Assembly (NCBI RefSeq): GCF_014931605.1
Contig: NZ_CP053382.1
Location: 372,001-436,000 of the forward strand
Origin: Halomonas sp. MCCC 1A13316
Lineage (GTDB): Bacteria > Pseudomonadota > Gammaproteobacteria > Pseudomonadales > Halomonadaceae
Direction: 5' to 3'
DNA: 64,000 nucleotides
In this document: positions 1 to 15,310 of the stretch, piece by piece
Numbering within the stretch: the stretch's first letter is position 1
Layout of the letters: every line of letters begins with the position of its first letter
The notes under the pieces: generated by a model
What the model was told of the DNA's origin: nothing
Database searches by the model: none
The model's input: the letters and a program-made list of their open reading frames with translations, nothing else
Made by a program: the position numbers and the translations under genes

Positions 1-2
1 CG

Positions 3-1967
<1,965 letters not shown>

Positions 1968-2207
1968 GAACAGGGATTCGACCACAGGCGGTCGTTCCGC
2001 ACCGCCTGTGGATAGCTTGCCCGTTATTGCTTCTTCATGCCCCTGCCGTCATTCTGAAACTTTTTTACAGGCAGCCCTTGCAGGGTCGCGGTGAAAGCCG
2101 TAAAGTACGCATCCGCTGCCGGCAACGGGCAACGTTGTCAGCGGTGGGAAGAGTGGTAAGTGGCTGTCGCGCTTTGGATTTTTCGGCTCGCTTCGCAAAA
2201 TTACTGC

Positions 2208-2235
2208 TTGACGCTCACGGTGGATTCGGTAGAAT
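2208..2235 (+). promoter_or_regulatory. rrn promoter P1
   Basis: TTGACG at 2208-2213 and TAGAAT at 2230-2235 are separated by 16 bp, close to the sigma-70 consensus. An AT-rich stretch lies just upstream (UP-element-like). It is the distal of two similar promoters ahead of the 16S gene. Positions 1968-2207 hold no gene I can support. Confidence 0.75.
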
Positions 2236-2332
2236 GCGCCCCACTCGAGAGAGGCCCGCCGAGGGCTCTCACGGAAACCGGCGACGCCGGTCTTCGACGC
2301 CAGGTTCGCTACGGTGACGGCCTCGAAGGGAG

Positions 2333-2360
2333 TTGACAGACTCCGCCGAATCGGTAGAAT
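2333..2360 (+). promoter_or_regulatory. rrn promoter P2
   Basis: TTGACA at 2333-2338 and TAGAAT at 2355-2360 are separated by 16 bp. The -10 neighbourhood (CGGTAGAATRCGCC) is the same as in P1, as expected for tandem rRNA promoters that share growth-rate and stringent control. The latter is known for rrn operons and is not visible here. Confidence 0.8.
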
Positions 2361-2464
2361 ACGCCTTCCTCGCAGGGCGCTGGCGAGGCCGCTGACAGAG
2401 TCAGTTGCCACGACAGCAAGCGAGACGCTCCGCGCTTCAGGCAGTGATTGAAGCGAGTGGGAGC

Positions 2465-2476
2465 CGCTCTTTAACA
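2465..2476 (+). promoter_or_regulatory. boxA antitermination site, rrn leader
   Basis: CGCTCTTTAACA matches the boxA core bound by NusB/NusE in rRNA antitermination. A second copy precedes the 23S gene, which is the normal arrangement. Confidence 0.8.
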
Positions 2477-2656
2477 ATCGATCAGGTAATTCATGTGGGC
2501 GCTTGTCGACGAGGTGGGTGAGAAGTCACACCCTATCGAGGCAAGCGACTCGTCGAAGACCTTCGGGTCTTTTTGAGAAGCTTTGACCTTGAGCCAAGTT
2601 TGGTTCGCTTTTGTCCGTTTCTTCGGAAAGGGATGAGTAAGAACCGCAATGATTTG

Positions 2657-4196
<1,540 letters not shown>

Positions 4197-4290
4197 AACG
4201 ACGTATCGCCGCCTCGCGGCAAGTGCTCACAATGAATTACCTGATCGACCAGAGCAAAGACTGTTTGGGTATGGACCCAGCGCGACCAAT

Positions 4291-4367
<77 letters not shown>

Positions 4368-4383
4368 TTCTCGAGCTTCGGCC

Positions 4384-4480
4384 GGGTCTGTCGCTCAGTT
4401 GGTGAGAGCGCACCCCCGCAAGTGCTGTAAGGAGAAGGGTGAGGTCGCCGGGTTTATTTCAAATCTGCCCAGACCCACCA
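4384..4480 (+). pseudogene. degenerate tRNA-Ile copy in the 16S-23S spacer
   Basis: This 97-nt copy of the preceding tRNA-Ile keeps the acceptor stem (GGGTCTG/CAGACCC), the D arm, the anticodon stem CACCC/GGGTG, the 3' half of the T arm and CCA. The 7-nt anticodon loop is replaced by 21 nt (4417-4437: CCGCAAGTGCTGTAAGGAGAA, just inside the stem), so there is no GAT anticodon. The T-arm 5' strand GGCAG is also altered to GCCGGG with extra bases before the loop. It cannot decode isoleucine in this form. RNase P and the 3' processing enzymes might still cut it, because the outer stem is intact. An assembly error is the main alternative. Confidence 0.75.
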
Positions 4481-4566
4481 AATTTGCGTGATACGTCGTT
4501 GAAAGACTCCTCGTATAGCAGGCTATACGTCGTCGTCTTTCGCCTTGTCTCACACAAATTACTTTC

Positions 4567-4642
4567 GGGGCCATAGCTCAGCTGGGAGAGCGCCTGCCTT
4601 GCACGCAGGAGGTCAGCGGTTCGATCCCGCTTGGCTCCACCA
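4567..4642 (+). tRNA. alaT: tRNA-Ala (TGC)
   Basis: 76 nt with encoded CCA. The acceptor stem is GGGGCCA/TGGCTCC, the anticodon stem CCTGC/GCAGG has loop CTTGCAC (TGC), and the T arm is AGCGG-TTCGATC-CCGCT. This is the usual spacer partner of tRNA-Ile. Confidence 0.97.
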
Positions 4643-4733
4643 CACTTCTCCACAGTCTACCCTGATCGGATCTGCAGTCATAAGCCAGCGTCGCGCCTTG
4701 CGATGTCGGGTTTATGACTGTCGATTGACAGTC

Positions 4734-4745
4734 TGCTCTTTAACA
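4734..4745 (+). promoter_or_regulatory. boxA antitermination site, 23S leader
   Basis: TGCTCTTTAACA is an exact match to the classical boxA and lies ~110 nt upstream of the 23S 5' end. Confidence 0.85.
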
Positions 4746-4853
4746 ATGTGAATCATGCTGACAATTTCTCCGCAAGGAGAAATGCGAGATACGTCTCAAG
4801 CGTATCCGGCAATTGTCGTACGTAATCGCGGACCAGACCCTTTCGGGTTATAT

Positions 4854-7743
<2,890 letters not shown>

Positions 7744-7841
7744 ATAACCCCAAGGGGTCTGCGCATTGCGCACGAAAATTGACGGATACGCCCGGGCACG
7801 CCCCGGCGAGACGTATCGCTCAGCATGATTCCAACCGTTTT

Positions 7842-7961
7842 CGCCTGACGACCATAGCGAGTGGGAACCACCTGATCCCATGCCGAACTCAGCAGTGAAA
7901 CCGCTCAGCGCCGATGGTAGTGTGGGGTCTCCCCATGCGAGAGTAGGTCATCGTCAGGCAT
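7842..7961 (+). rRNA. rrf: 5S ribosomal RNA
   Basis: 120 nt. The ends CGCCTGACGA and TCGTCAGGCAT pair, and the internal block CATGCCGAACTCAG plus the GTGGGGTCTCCCCATGCGAGAGTAGG region are typical of gammaproteobacterial 5S. Confidence 0.97.
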
Positions 7962-7969
7962 CTCTTCAG

Positions 7970-8005
7970 AAACCCAGCTTCGAAAGAGGCTGGGTTTCGT
8001 CGTTT
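7970..8005 (+). terminator. rrn terminator T1
   Basis: AAACCCAGC at 7970-7978 pairs with GCTGGGTTT at 7989-7997, followed by CGTCGTTT. It lies 8 nt after the 5S gene. Confidence 0.8.
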
Positions 8006-8061
8006 AGGGGCCTCCCATGGAGAATCGCGGAGCGCCGCCCGGGTCGTCAGGCATCTATCCC

Positions 8062-8096
8062 AAAACCCCGAGTACGACAGTGCTCGGGGTTTTTCT
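8062..8096 (+). terminator. rrn terminator T2
   Basis: AAAACCCCGAG at 8062-8072 pairs with CTCGGGGTTTTT at 8083-8094, with an A tract on one side and a T tract on the other, so it may work in both directions. A 13-nt copy of the 5S tail (8044-8056) immediately precedes it. Confidence 0.85.
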
Positions 8097-8261
8097 TTAT
8101 CTGTCATTACTGCTCAAGCGAGGGCTGAGTCGTTACCATAGGTGCGCTATACGAGATTGGCCCTTACAAAGGTGCACAGCTCCATACAGCAACGAGTGGC
8201 GCGGGTGCCTGGGAGCGAGTAGCGTAGGTTCATAGAAACCCACGAGCCAAGAGAAGAATGA

Positions 8262-8450
8262 ATGCAATCAAGGAATTATCTGATAGCCGCATGGCTGGCT
8301 GCCGTGAGTATAGGGCTGATGGGCTGTGATGATACGGGCCCCGGTGACAAGACCGAGCGTAATATCGATGAGGCCATGAAGGGAGTGGAAAAGAGCATTG
8401 AAGAGGTAAGTGAGGAGATCGAAGAAGATGCAGAAGAAGAGAAAAGGTGA
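8262..8450 (+). CDS. small lipoprotein, function unknown
   Basis: 62 residues. A short charged N-terminus and hydrophobic stretch end in the lipobox LMGC (Cys22), so signal peptidase II cleavage and lipid anchoring are expected. The mature part is ~40 residues, strongly acidic, and rich in Glu/Lys with a heptad-like pattern (KGVEKSIEEVSEEIEED), probably one amphipathic helix. AAGAGAAG lies just upstream of the chosen ATG. Small acidic entericidin- or Lpp-like lipoproteins are broadly comparable, but I do not recognise the family. It stands alone between the rrn operon and the chemoreceptor gene. Confidence 0.7.
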   Translation: MQSRNYLIAAWLAAVSIGLMGCDDTGPGDKTERNIDEAMKGVEKSIEEVSEEIEEDAEEEKR

Positions 8451-8575
8451 CGCTGCATCCTGAATGACCGTACTAGCCCTACAGTTTTCCTGTCGCTCGC
8501 CGATAGTTGACTTGACCGCGTGGTCAAGATTGGCGTGTCTCCCCCTGACGATGCGCCGCAGCCAAAGGGAAAACT

Positions 8576-10522
8576 ATGATAAATCTCACTATAGCCCAGA
8601 AGCTGTTGCTCTGTATTTGTCTATGCATGCTACTGATTGTCGGTGGTTCCACTATCGTCCAGTATCGGCTTTTCGGTGATTTGGTCACTGAACGAGTAAC
8701 GGCGGCGGAGCTACCTGCCACGCTGGAAAGTATCCGCAACGACATCGATGCGACCCTGACGGGCCCTATAACTACCGCCCAGAACCTGGCGGACAATCAT
8801 TACCTGCAGGCCTGGCTGTCCGCGGGGGAACCCGAAGAAGGGGTCACGCAGGCAGTCGACTATTTTCAGGACATACAACACCGTACCGGTGCCAGTATCG
8901 TCTTCTACGTTTCAGCACGCAGCGGCAAGTACTACACGGGGAATGGCGTCGAGCGAACGCTGAGCCGCGATCGGGACCATTGGTTCTACGATCTGGTAGA
9001 CGCCAGCGAAGGCGAGGCCTACCAGTTGAACGTCGATGCCGAAGGCGGCCAGGTTCAGGTGTTCATCAACCATATCATCGAGGCCGATGGTGAGCGCGTA
9101 GGGATCGCCGGCGTTGGCTATTCGCTGGACGCCATGGCGGAAACGATACGCAACTATCGGCTGGGTGAGAGTGGCAGCGTATTCTTGGCGAGCCGAGATG
9201 GGACGATCAGCATTCATCCCGAGGGTGCGGCTCGGGTCGGAGAACCTGTGGCGGAGCTGCCCGGCTGGGGTGACATCGCGGAAGAGCTGATGAGCGGTGA
9301 GGGGTATCGCTACGCGACGATAAAGGATGCCCAGGGAGCCGAGCAACTGGTCGCTGCCATCGAAGTGCCGGGCACCGACTGGGTGGCCTTTGCCCAGATT
9401 CCGCGCAATGAGCTGTTCGCCGATCTCAACCGTGCCGTCCTGCTGGTCGTACTGTGCGTGGCGCTGATTCTGGTGGCAAGCCTGGCTGTCATCGCGCTGC
9501 TTCTGAGAACCCTGTTTCGGCCAATACGGCGTACGGCCCAGGCCATGCGGGAAGTCGCTGAAGGCGACGGCGACCTGACGATGCGACTACCGGTCGAAGG
9601 CAGGGATGAGAGCACCGAGCTGGCCAATCAGTTCAATGCCTTTGCCGACAAGATGCACGACGTGCTAGCCCAAGTGAGAAGCAGCAGTGATTCGGTCCGG
9701 CTGGCTGCCCAGGAGATTGCCATCGGCGGCCACGACATGTCACGGCGCACCGACCAGGCCGCATCCAGCCTTCAGCAGACCTCGGCCTCGATGGAGGAAA
9801 TCAATGGCACCGTGGCCAATACGTCTGCCTCCGCACAGGAAGCCAGCGCCCTCTCTCAAGGGGCATCGGATCTGGCACAGAACACCTCCGGCAAGGTCGA
9901 GCAAGTCATCTCGACGATGGGCGAGATCCAGAATGCTTCTATGCGGGTCGCCGATATCGTCAAGGTAATGGATGACATCGCCTTTCAGACCAATCTGTTG
10001 GCCTTGAATGCCTCGGTTGAGGCGGCACGGGCCGGAGAGAGTGGAAGAGGCTTTGCCGTTGTGGCCGGCGAGGTGCGCCAATTGGCTACCCGCAGTGCCG
10101 AGGCCTCACGTGATATACGCCAGCTCATCGAGGTATCGAACGAGAAAGTGCAGGGTGGCACGTATCTGGTACGCGAAACCGGAGATGCCATGCAGGAACT
10201 CATGGCAGGGGTCGACCGGGTCGCCAGTATGCTGGGGGAGATCAGCCACGCCGCCAGCGAGCAGAGTGACGGTATTGGCCAGGTCAACGTTGCCGTGGCT
10301 GAACTCGACCGGATGACGCAGCAGAACGCGGCCTTGGCGGAAGAGACGACTTCGGCTGCCGAACAGCTGCGAGAACAGGCAGACCGATTGGCGGAAATGG
10401 TAGGAAGATTCAAACTGAAGCGTGATGCGATGCCGTTCCAAGCGGTTGCAGGAACGGTGGAGGAGCCAACGGGTCAGTCCTATGAGAAGCGAAACCGACC
10501 CTTGGCACTGGATGCTCTGTAA
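8576..10522 (+). CDS. methyl-accepting chemotaxis protein
   Basis: 648-residue transmembrane chemoreceptor. TM1 is about residues 9-31, followed by a periplasmic ~250-residue Cache-like sensor (with WFYDL and FxNH-type segments), TM2 at 287-310, HAMP to ~365 and a long coiled-coil signalling domain. The conserved hairpin tip is at ~462-500 (FQTNLLALNASVEAARAGE, then RGFAVVAGEVRQLA), which binds CheA/CheW. The ligand cannot be read from sequence; Cache receptors commonly bind amino or organic acids. The C-terminus lacks an NWETF-type CheR tether. The stop is three bases from the convergent Tim44-like gene. Confidence 0.95.
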   Translation: MINLTIAQKLLLCICLCMLLIVGGSTIVQYRLFGDLVTERVTAAELPATLESIRNDIDATLTGPITTAQNLADNHYLQAWLSAGEPEEGVTQAVDYFQDIQHRTGASIVFYVSARSGKYYTGNGVERTLSRDRDHWFYDLVDASEGEAYQLNVDAEGGQVQVFINHIIEADGERVGIAGVGYSLDAMAETIRNYRLGESGSVFLASRDGTISIHPEGAARVGEPVAELPGWGDIAEELMSGEGYRYATIKDAQGAEQLVAAIEVPGTDWVAFAQIPRNELFADLNRAVLLVVLCVALILVASLAVIALLLRTLFRPIRRTAQAMREVAEGDGDLTMRLPVEGRDESTELANQFNAFADKMHDVLAQVRSSSDSVRLAAQEIAIGGHDMSRRTDQAASSLQQTSASMEEINGTVANTSASAQEASALSQGASDLAQNTSGKVEQVISTMGEIQNASMRVADIVKVMDDIAFQTNLLALNASVEAARAGESGRGFAVVAGEVRQLATRSAEASRDIRQLIEVSNEKVQGGTYLVRETGDAMQELMAGVDRVASMLGEISHAASEQSDGIGQVNVAVAELDRMTQQNAALAEETTSAAEQLREQADRLAEMVGRFKLKRDAMPFQAVAGTVEEPTGQSYEKRNRPLALDAL

Positions 10523-10525
10523 GGA

Positions 10526-11320
10526 TCAAATTGCGGCGTTCTGCTCGATGCCTTGGAGATACCAGGGGGCGCCGTCACGTACCTCGCGAATCAGGTGCCA
10601 GGTCTCGTTGAACTCGGTGTGCTCGCCGTTTTCTTCTAGAATGCCGTGGAAGATGACGGTGGCTTCGGCCTGACCGCCTACCTCGCGTACATCGCCGAGT
10701 TCGGCGAACAGGCGCCCGATCTCCGTGCGGTTGTTCGCCGGCTGCTTGCTGCGCTCCTCACGTAGTAGATTGTAGAGTTCGGGGGTGACGTACTCTTGAA
10801 TACCGCCAAAGTCGTTGTTGTCCCAAGCGCGTTGCAGCGTCATGAAGTGCTCCTTGGCACCGGACAGGAAGCGCTCGCGGTCGAACCAGGCCGGCAGGCT
10901 GCCGAAGTTGCCACCGCCCATGGAAGCGCCAGGCGCCGACTGGAAGGCATGAGATTCAGCGTGCGGCTGCGGTCCGCCGGCCACAGCCGTGCGGCGGCGC
11001 GCCAACAACCGGAACAGCAGGAGGCCAAGGCCGGCCATCAGCAGAATGTCCATCAGCCGCAGTTCGTCGAAGGCGCCGCCGAAGAACAGTGCTGCCAATA
11101 GGCCACCAGCCAGCATGCCGGCCAGCATGCCTGGCATGCGCGAACCGGCGGCTCGGTTGGGTTTGGCCTGACGCGCCGGAGCGGCCTGCTTGGGTGCGGT
11201 AGCCTGGCGGGAGAAGCTGCCGACATTGCTGCCACCGCCTAGCCGGCGGGCTTCGGCATGTTCGACGGCCAGACCGAAGCCCAGCACGGCAACCATGAGC
11301 ATGACAAGGAAATGACGCAT
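10526..11320 (-). CDS. Tim44-like domain membrane protein
   Basis: 264 residues. Signal peptide or TM at the N-terminus (cleavage plausible after AEA, residue ~24), a basic, Ala/Gln-rich linker, two hydrophobic segments at about residues 63-80 and 88-106, and a C-terminal ~130-residue Tim44/TIM44-like domain starting near FDRERFLSGAKEHFM and ending WYLQGIEQ. Proteins of this build are common in proteobacteria and annotated by the Tim44 fold; the bacterial role is not settled. Convergent with the chemoreceptor gene and divergent from the hydrolase gene to the right. Confidence 0.85.
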   Translation of the reverse strand: MRHFLVMLMVAVLGFGLAVEHAEARRLGGGSNVGSFSRQATAPKQAAPARQAKPNRAAGSRMPGMLAGMLAGGLLAALFFGGAFDELRLMDILLMAGLGLLLFRLLARRRTAVAGGPQPHAESHAFQSAPGASMGGGNFGSLPAWFDRERFLSGAKEHFMTLQRAWDNNDFGGIQEYVTPELYNLLREERSKQPANNRTEIGRLFAELGDVREVGGQAEATVIFHGILEENGEHTEFNETWHLIREVRDGAPWYLQGIEQNAAI

Positions 11321-11420
11321 CGTAGGATCTCTCTATGGGAGGTTGGTGCGGGAGGTGAGAAGTTGGAGCCTCATTCTAGCGGCTATGCTGTCGGAAGTGA
11401 CGACAAAAAGAGGGAAATTC

Positions 11421-11996
11421 ATGCGTCTTAAGAGCGAACAGAGCCTGCTGCTGATCCTCGATCTCCAAGCTGGCCTGCTGCCAGTGATCGATGGGGGCGG
11501 TCAGGCGGTTGCCGAGGCGGGCTGGTTGGGGGGCGTGGCCAGCGCATTGACCATTCCGGTGTGGCTCACAGAGCAATACCCCGAAGGCCTTGGACATAGT
11601 GATCCGCGACTGCTGGAGGCGCTACCCGACTATCAGCTGTGGCAAAAGACCCACTTCAACGCCCATGCCGAGCCGGACTTCGCCGGCGCGCTGGCGGAGA
11701 GCAACAAGCGCCAGATCGTGCTGTGTGGCAGTGAGGCGCACATCTGCGTGCTGCAGACCGGCCTGGGGCTGCTGGAGGCAGGCTACGAGGTGTTTTGGCT
11801 CAGTGAGGCGACGGTCAGTCGGCGTGCGGCAGAGGCGAAGCTCGCTCGTGAGCGGATGGTCCATGCGGGCGCCATTCCGGTGAGTGCCGACATGGTAGCC
11901 TACGAATGGCTCGACCGCTGCGACGACGAGCGCTTCCGCCAGATCCACAAGCGTTTTCTCAAGTCGCGTGCATCGCGCCCGATGCGCTTCTTCTAG
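11421..11996 (+). CDS. isochorismatase-family cysteine hydrolase
   Basis: 191 residues from the ATG preceded by AGAGGGAA; an upstream in-frame start would add 26 unconvincing residues. The Rossmann-like hydrolase fold shows the catalytic triad of the family: Asp in LLILDLQ, Lys in WQKTHFN, and Cys in GSEAHICVLQT preceded by the cis-peptide region. Members hydrolyse isochorismate, nicotinamide, ureas or similar; YcaC-like proteins are close in size. The substrate is not predictable here. The gene stops five bases before the convergent yaaA. Confidence 0.85.
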   Translation: MRLKSEQSLLLILDLQAGLLPVIDGGGQAVAEAGWLGGVASALTIPVWLTEQYPEGLGHSDPRLLEALPDYQLWQKTHFNAHAEPDFAGALAESNKRQIVLCGSEAHICVLQTGLGLLEAGYEVFWLSEATVSRRAAEAKLARERMVHAGAIPVSADMVAYEWLDRCDDERFRQIHKRFLKSRASRPMRFF

Positions 11997-12000
11997 AAAC

Positions 12001-12780
12001 TCAATGCTGGTCTTCGCGGCGAGTGAAGACTAGGGTGTCGTCTTCAGACATGGCCGGGTTGAAGGCGTAGCCTGCCACATCGAATTCCTTGAGCTTTTCC
12101 GGGTCGTCCAGCCGCTGCCGGATCATCCAGGCTGCCATCAGGCCCCGTGCCTTCTTGGCGTAGAAACTGATGATCTTGTAGGTCCCGCTCTTCTCGTCCT
12201 TGAATATCGGCGTGATCACTCTTGCATCGAGTCGCTTGACGTCGACGGCCTTGAAGTACTCGTTGGAAGCCAGGTTTACCAGCACCTTGGAGCCGCTCTC
12301 GGCGATGGCACGGTCGAGCGCTTCGGTCAAAGAGTCCTTCCAGAAGGCGTAGAGATCCTTGCCAGCCGGATTGGGGAGCCGGGTCCCCATCTCGAGGCGG
12401 TAGGGCTGGATCAGGTCGAGCGGCCTCAGCAGACCGTACAGGCCGGAGAGGATGCGCAGGTGTCGCTGGGCGAAGGCGTTGTCGTCGTCGCTGAAGGTGG
12501 CAGCCTCGAGCCCGACGTAGACGTCACCCTGGAAGGCCTGGGCCGCTGGCTTGGCGTTGTCCGGGGTGAAGGGCGGCCGCCATTCGGCGAAACGGGCGGC
12601 ATTGAGGCCGGCCAGTTTGTCACTGATCCCCATCAGCTCGCTGAGCTGTTGCGGAGAGTAATCGCGCAGGCTAGTGATCAGCCGTTGGCTCCGGTCGAGA
12701 AAATCCGGCTGCGTATGGGCGGCTGTTGAGGCTGGGGTCTCGAAGTCCAGCGTCTTGGCCGGCGAGATCACGCTCAGCAT
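12001..12780 (-). CDS. yaaA: peroxide stress protein YaaA (UPF0246)
   Basis: 259 residues, the usual length. Family signatures include the N-terminal [13 protein letters not shown], the central [27 protein letters not shown] block, [11 protein letters not shown] and the C-terminal [21 protein letters not shown] region. E. coli YaaA lowers free iron during H2O2 stress and has a DNA-binding fold. Monocistronic by appearance. No OxyR site is evident in the short upstream region. Confidence 0.95.
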   Translation of the reverse strand: MLSVISPAKTLDFETPASTAAHTQPDFLDRSQRLITSLRDYSPQQLSELMGISDKLAGLNAARFAEWRPPFTPDNAKPAAQAFQGDVYVGLEAATFSDDDNAFAQRHLRILSGLYGLLRPLDLIQPYRLEMGTRLPNPAGKDLYAFWKDSLTEALDRAIAESGSKVLVNLASNEYFKAVDVKRLDARVITPIFKDEKSGTYKIISFYAKKARGLMAAWMIRQRLDDPEKLKEFDVAGYAFNPAMSEDDTLVFTRREDQH

Positions 12781-12891
12781 GGGGCACTCCTGTACCTGAA
12801 AGAGACGAGTCGGGAACGGCGAGATTATACCAGTAGCATCGCAACGACGGGGCTATCGCAACGATAGCCCGGGCATGCTCAAGATCGGATC

Positions 12892-13926
12892 TCAGGGGCA
12901 GGGGTTGGGTATGCGCCGATGCACCTCATCGATGGCGTCGAGCACGCTCTGTTCGAGCTTGAGCGACTCGCTGGCGAGATTGTCCTCGAGCTGTTCCATG
13001 GTGGTGGCGCCGATGATGTTGCTGGTCAGGAAACTGCGCGAATTGATGAAGGCAAGCGCCATCTGGGCGGGGTCCAGGTCATGCTCGCGGGCGATGTCGA
13101 CGTAGGCACGGGTGGCCTGTTCGGCGAGCGGCGAGGTATAGCGCTGGAAGCGCTCGAAGAGGGTCAGGCGAGCATTTTCCGGACGCGCACCGTCGAGATA
13201 CTTGCCCGACAGCACGCCGAAGGCCAGCGGTGAATAGGCCAGCAATCCCACATTTTCGCGATGGGCGATCTCGGCCAGACCGACCTCGAAGGTGCGGTTT
13301 AGCAGGTTATAGGGGTTCTGGATCGAGGCGACGCGTGGCAGATCCAGGCGCTCGGCCAATTGCAGCGACTTCATGACACCCCATGGCGTCTCGTTGGAGA
13401 GGCCGACGGCACGCACCTTGCCGGCCTCCACCAACTCCTTGAGCGCTGTGAGCGTCTCCTCCAGCGCGACCGCGTCCTCCTCTTCGTCATGTTCGTAGCC
13501 CAGCTTGCCGAAATAGTTGGTCGAGCGCTCGGGCCAGTGCAACTGATAGAGGTCGACGTAATCGCTCTGTAGCCGCGTGAGGCTGGCATCGATAGCCTGA
13601 TGGATTTGCTCGCGGCTCAGGCGTGAGCCGCCGCGAATATGTTCCATTCGGGGGCCAGAAACCTTGGTGGCGATGATGACGTCGTCACGGCTCTCGCGTC
13701 GCTTGAGCCAGCTACCGATGTAGGCCTCGGTACGGCCCTGGGTCTCGGCGCGGGGGGGGACTGGGTACATCTCGGCCGCATCGATGAAGTTGATGCCGAA
13801 GGCTACGGCGCGGTCGAGCTGTTCATGGGCCTCGGCTTCGCTGTTCTGCTCGCCGAATGTCATGGTGCCCAGGCACAGGCGGCTGACCTCGATGCCCGTG
13901 TCGCCAAGCAATCGCGTCTGCATCAT
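12892..13926 (-). CDS. tas: NADP(H)-dependent aldo-keto reductase, Tas-like
   Basis: 344 residues, TIM-barrel aldo-keto reductase. Visible: GTMTFGEQN at the start of the barrel, catalytic Asp/Tyr in FIDAAEMYP, Lys in IIATKVSG, His in DLYQLHWPERS, and the cofactor-binding GATTMEQLEDNL near the C-terminus. The long insertion after strand 2 with PVPPRAETQGRTE is typical of Tas, the protein that complements E. coli tyrosine auxotrophy; the physiological substrate is unknown. It ends 112 bp from yaaA on the same strand, with an independent look. Confidence 0.92.
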   Translation of the reverse strand: MMQTRLLGDTGIEVSRLCLGTMTFGEQNSEAEAHEQLDRAVAFGINFIDAAEMYPVPPRAETQGRTEAYIGSWLKRRESRDDVIIATKVSGPRMEHIRGGSRLSREQIHQAIDASLTRLQSDYVDLYQLHWPERSTNYFGKLGYEHDEEEDAVALEETLTALKELVEAGKVRAVGLSNETPWGVMKSLQLAERLDLPRVASIQNPYNLLNRTFEVGLAEIAHRENVGLLAYSPLAFGVLSGKYLDGARPENARLTLFERFQRYTSPLAEQATRAYVDIAREHDLDPAQMALAFINSRSFLTSNIIGATTMEQLEDNLASESLKLEQSVLDAIDEVHRRIPNPCP

Positions 13927-14166
13927 CGCTCCTGTATGAGGTAGGGTCGGAAGCGTTCTCGTGGCTTATCCAAGCCATGCTAGCCGAGGCCTATCCCGGC
14001 AGCAAATCACGGGGGTTGAGTCACCGCCGGGGCGAGCGTATGCTGGCGACCCTCAGCGGCCCGGCGGAGTCCCGCGGCGAGCTCAAGACAGGCCATGACG
14101 ATGATCACAGGGTGTGAGCACAACGTCATGTGGCCAGCTTCAAGCATAGGCAAGGTTGTTTGCACA

Positions 14167-14685
14167 ATGACGCAGGCATCATCACTGTTCACTCGGCTCG
14201 AATATCGTCTTGCGGAACAACTGTTCCACACGCGCTGGCTACCACGCTCCCCGCGTACCCAGCGCTTGACCATGCATCTCTTCGAGCGCTGCGCCGACGC
14301 CGGTCACCCTGCTGCGCTGTCGCTCTATGGGCACATGCTCTTCCAGCGTGGCGTCAGCCCGCAGGACAAGGCGCGCGGTGCACGCTACGTTCTCGAGGCG
14401 GCACAGGCGGGCAACCTCAAGGCTCAGTACCAGGCGGGAAGAATTCTCGAGCATGGCTGCGCTCAGTATCCTCGCCGCGAAGAGCGTGCCGTGACCTGGT
14501 ACGCTCGCGCCGGCGAAGCCGGTCACTCACTTGCCGCGCTGCGCCTGGCCAAGGCCTATCGCCTCGGCGAGCTGGGGTTGCCGGTGGATGCCGTTCAGGC
14601 GGGTCACTGGCAGGCCTTGGCCGACCGCCATGCTGGACTGGAAGGTGAGGAACTGGACAGCAATGGCGTCCAGGCCCGACACTAA
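14167..14685 (+). CDS. Sel1-repeat (TPR-like) protein
   Basis: 172 residues from the ATG at 14167; an earlier in-frame ATG at 14095 is possible but the extension is not convincing. Sel1-like helical repeats are seen: ALSLYGHMLFQRGV...ARYVLEAAQAG, LKAQYQAGRILEHG...AVTWYARAGEAG and SLAALRLAKAYRLGELG. No signal peptide, so cytoplasmic. Such repeats mediate protein contacts. The partner is unknown. The exonuclease gene follows 57 bp downstream and may be cotranscribed. Confidence 0.75.
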   Translation: MTQASSLFTRLEYRLAEQLFHTRWLPRSPRTQRLTMHLFERCADAGHPAALSLYGHMLFQRGVSPQDKARGARYVLEAAQAGNLKAQYQAGRILEHGCAQYPRREERAVTWYARAGEAGHSLAALRLAKAYRLGELGLPVDAVQAGHWQALADRHAGLEGEELDSNGVQARH

Positions 14686-14742
14686 CCCTTCTCCCCTTCC
14701 ACGGCCCCTGCCGCGGCCTTGCCTTTGAGGACACGCCCATTC

Positions 14743-15246
14743 GTGACGCTGCCGACACTGCTGGATATCGAGGCGTCCGGGTTCGGGCGCGGTAGCTACC
14801 CTATCGAGATCGGCCTGGCACGGGCCGACGGTAGCTGCTGCGCCTTCCTCATCCAACCCTTGGAGGAGTGGACGCATTGGGACCCCAAGGCCGAGTTGCT
14901 GCATGGGATATCCCGGGCGCGTTTGCAGCGCGAAGGGCTGCCCGTGGCTCAGGTGGCGCGCTGGCTCAACGACGAACTGAACGAGATCGGCATTGCCTAT
15001 AGTGACAGCTGGGGCTACGACAATACCTGGCTGTCGCTACTGTTCCACCATGCCGGTATGCTGCCTGCCTTCCGTCTCGAGGCGCTGCGCATTCTGCTCA
15101 GCGAGCCGCAGCTTGCCGTCTGGCACAGGACTCGCGAGTTGCTGGTCAAGGAACTTGGCATCCATCGCCATCGCGCCGGAGAGGATGCCCGACTGCTGCA
15201 GCTCACTTACCAGCGTACCCTCGGTCAGGCTACGCCGGAAAGCTGA
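14743..15246 (+). CDS. 3'-5' exonuclease-like protein (DEDD, RNase T/DnaQ fold)
   Basis: 167 residues from GTG at 14743, chosen because DIEASG then sits near the N-terminus and GAGG lies 12 nt upstream; TTG starts at 14719 or 14725 are alternatives. DIEASGFG is the ExoI motif with Asp/Glu. A second Asp is in DSWGYDNTWL (ExoII-like) and HRHRAGEDARLL resembles ExoIII with H..D. This points to a metal-dependent nuclease acting on nucleic-acid 3' ends. The substrate is unknown. Convergent with the LOG gene. Confidence 0.8.
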   Translation: MTLPTLLDIEASGFGRGSYPIEIGLARADGSCCAFLIQPLEEWTHWDPKAELLHGISRARLQREGLPVAQVARWLNDELNEIGIAYSDSWGYDNTWLSLLFHHAGMLPAFRLEALRILLSEPQLAVWHRTRELLVKELGIHRHRAGEDARLLQLTYQRTLGQATPES

Positions 15247-15310
15247 CGCGCCCTTGGGAGCGAGCTGATCATGCCTCCAGCTCTATGGCGAAAGCATGCA
15301 TGGCGGCCTC

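Noticed and set aside
4459..4653. Minus-strand frame with RDRTADLLRARQALSQLSYGP
   Set aside because: It is the antisense translation of tRNA-Ala and nearby spacer, a common false gene.
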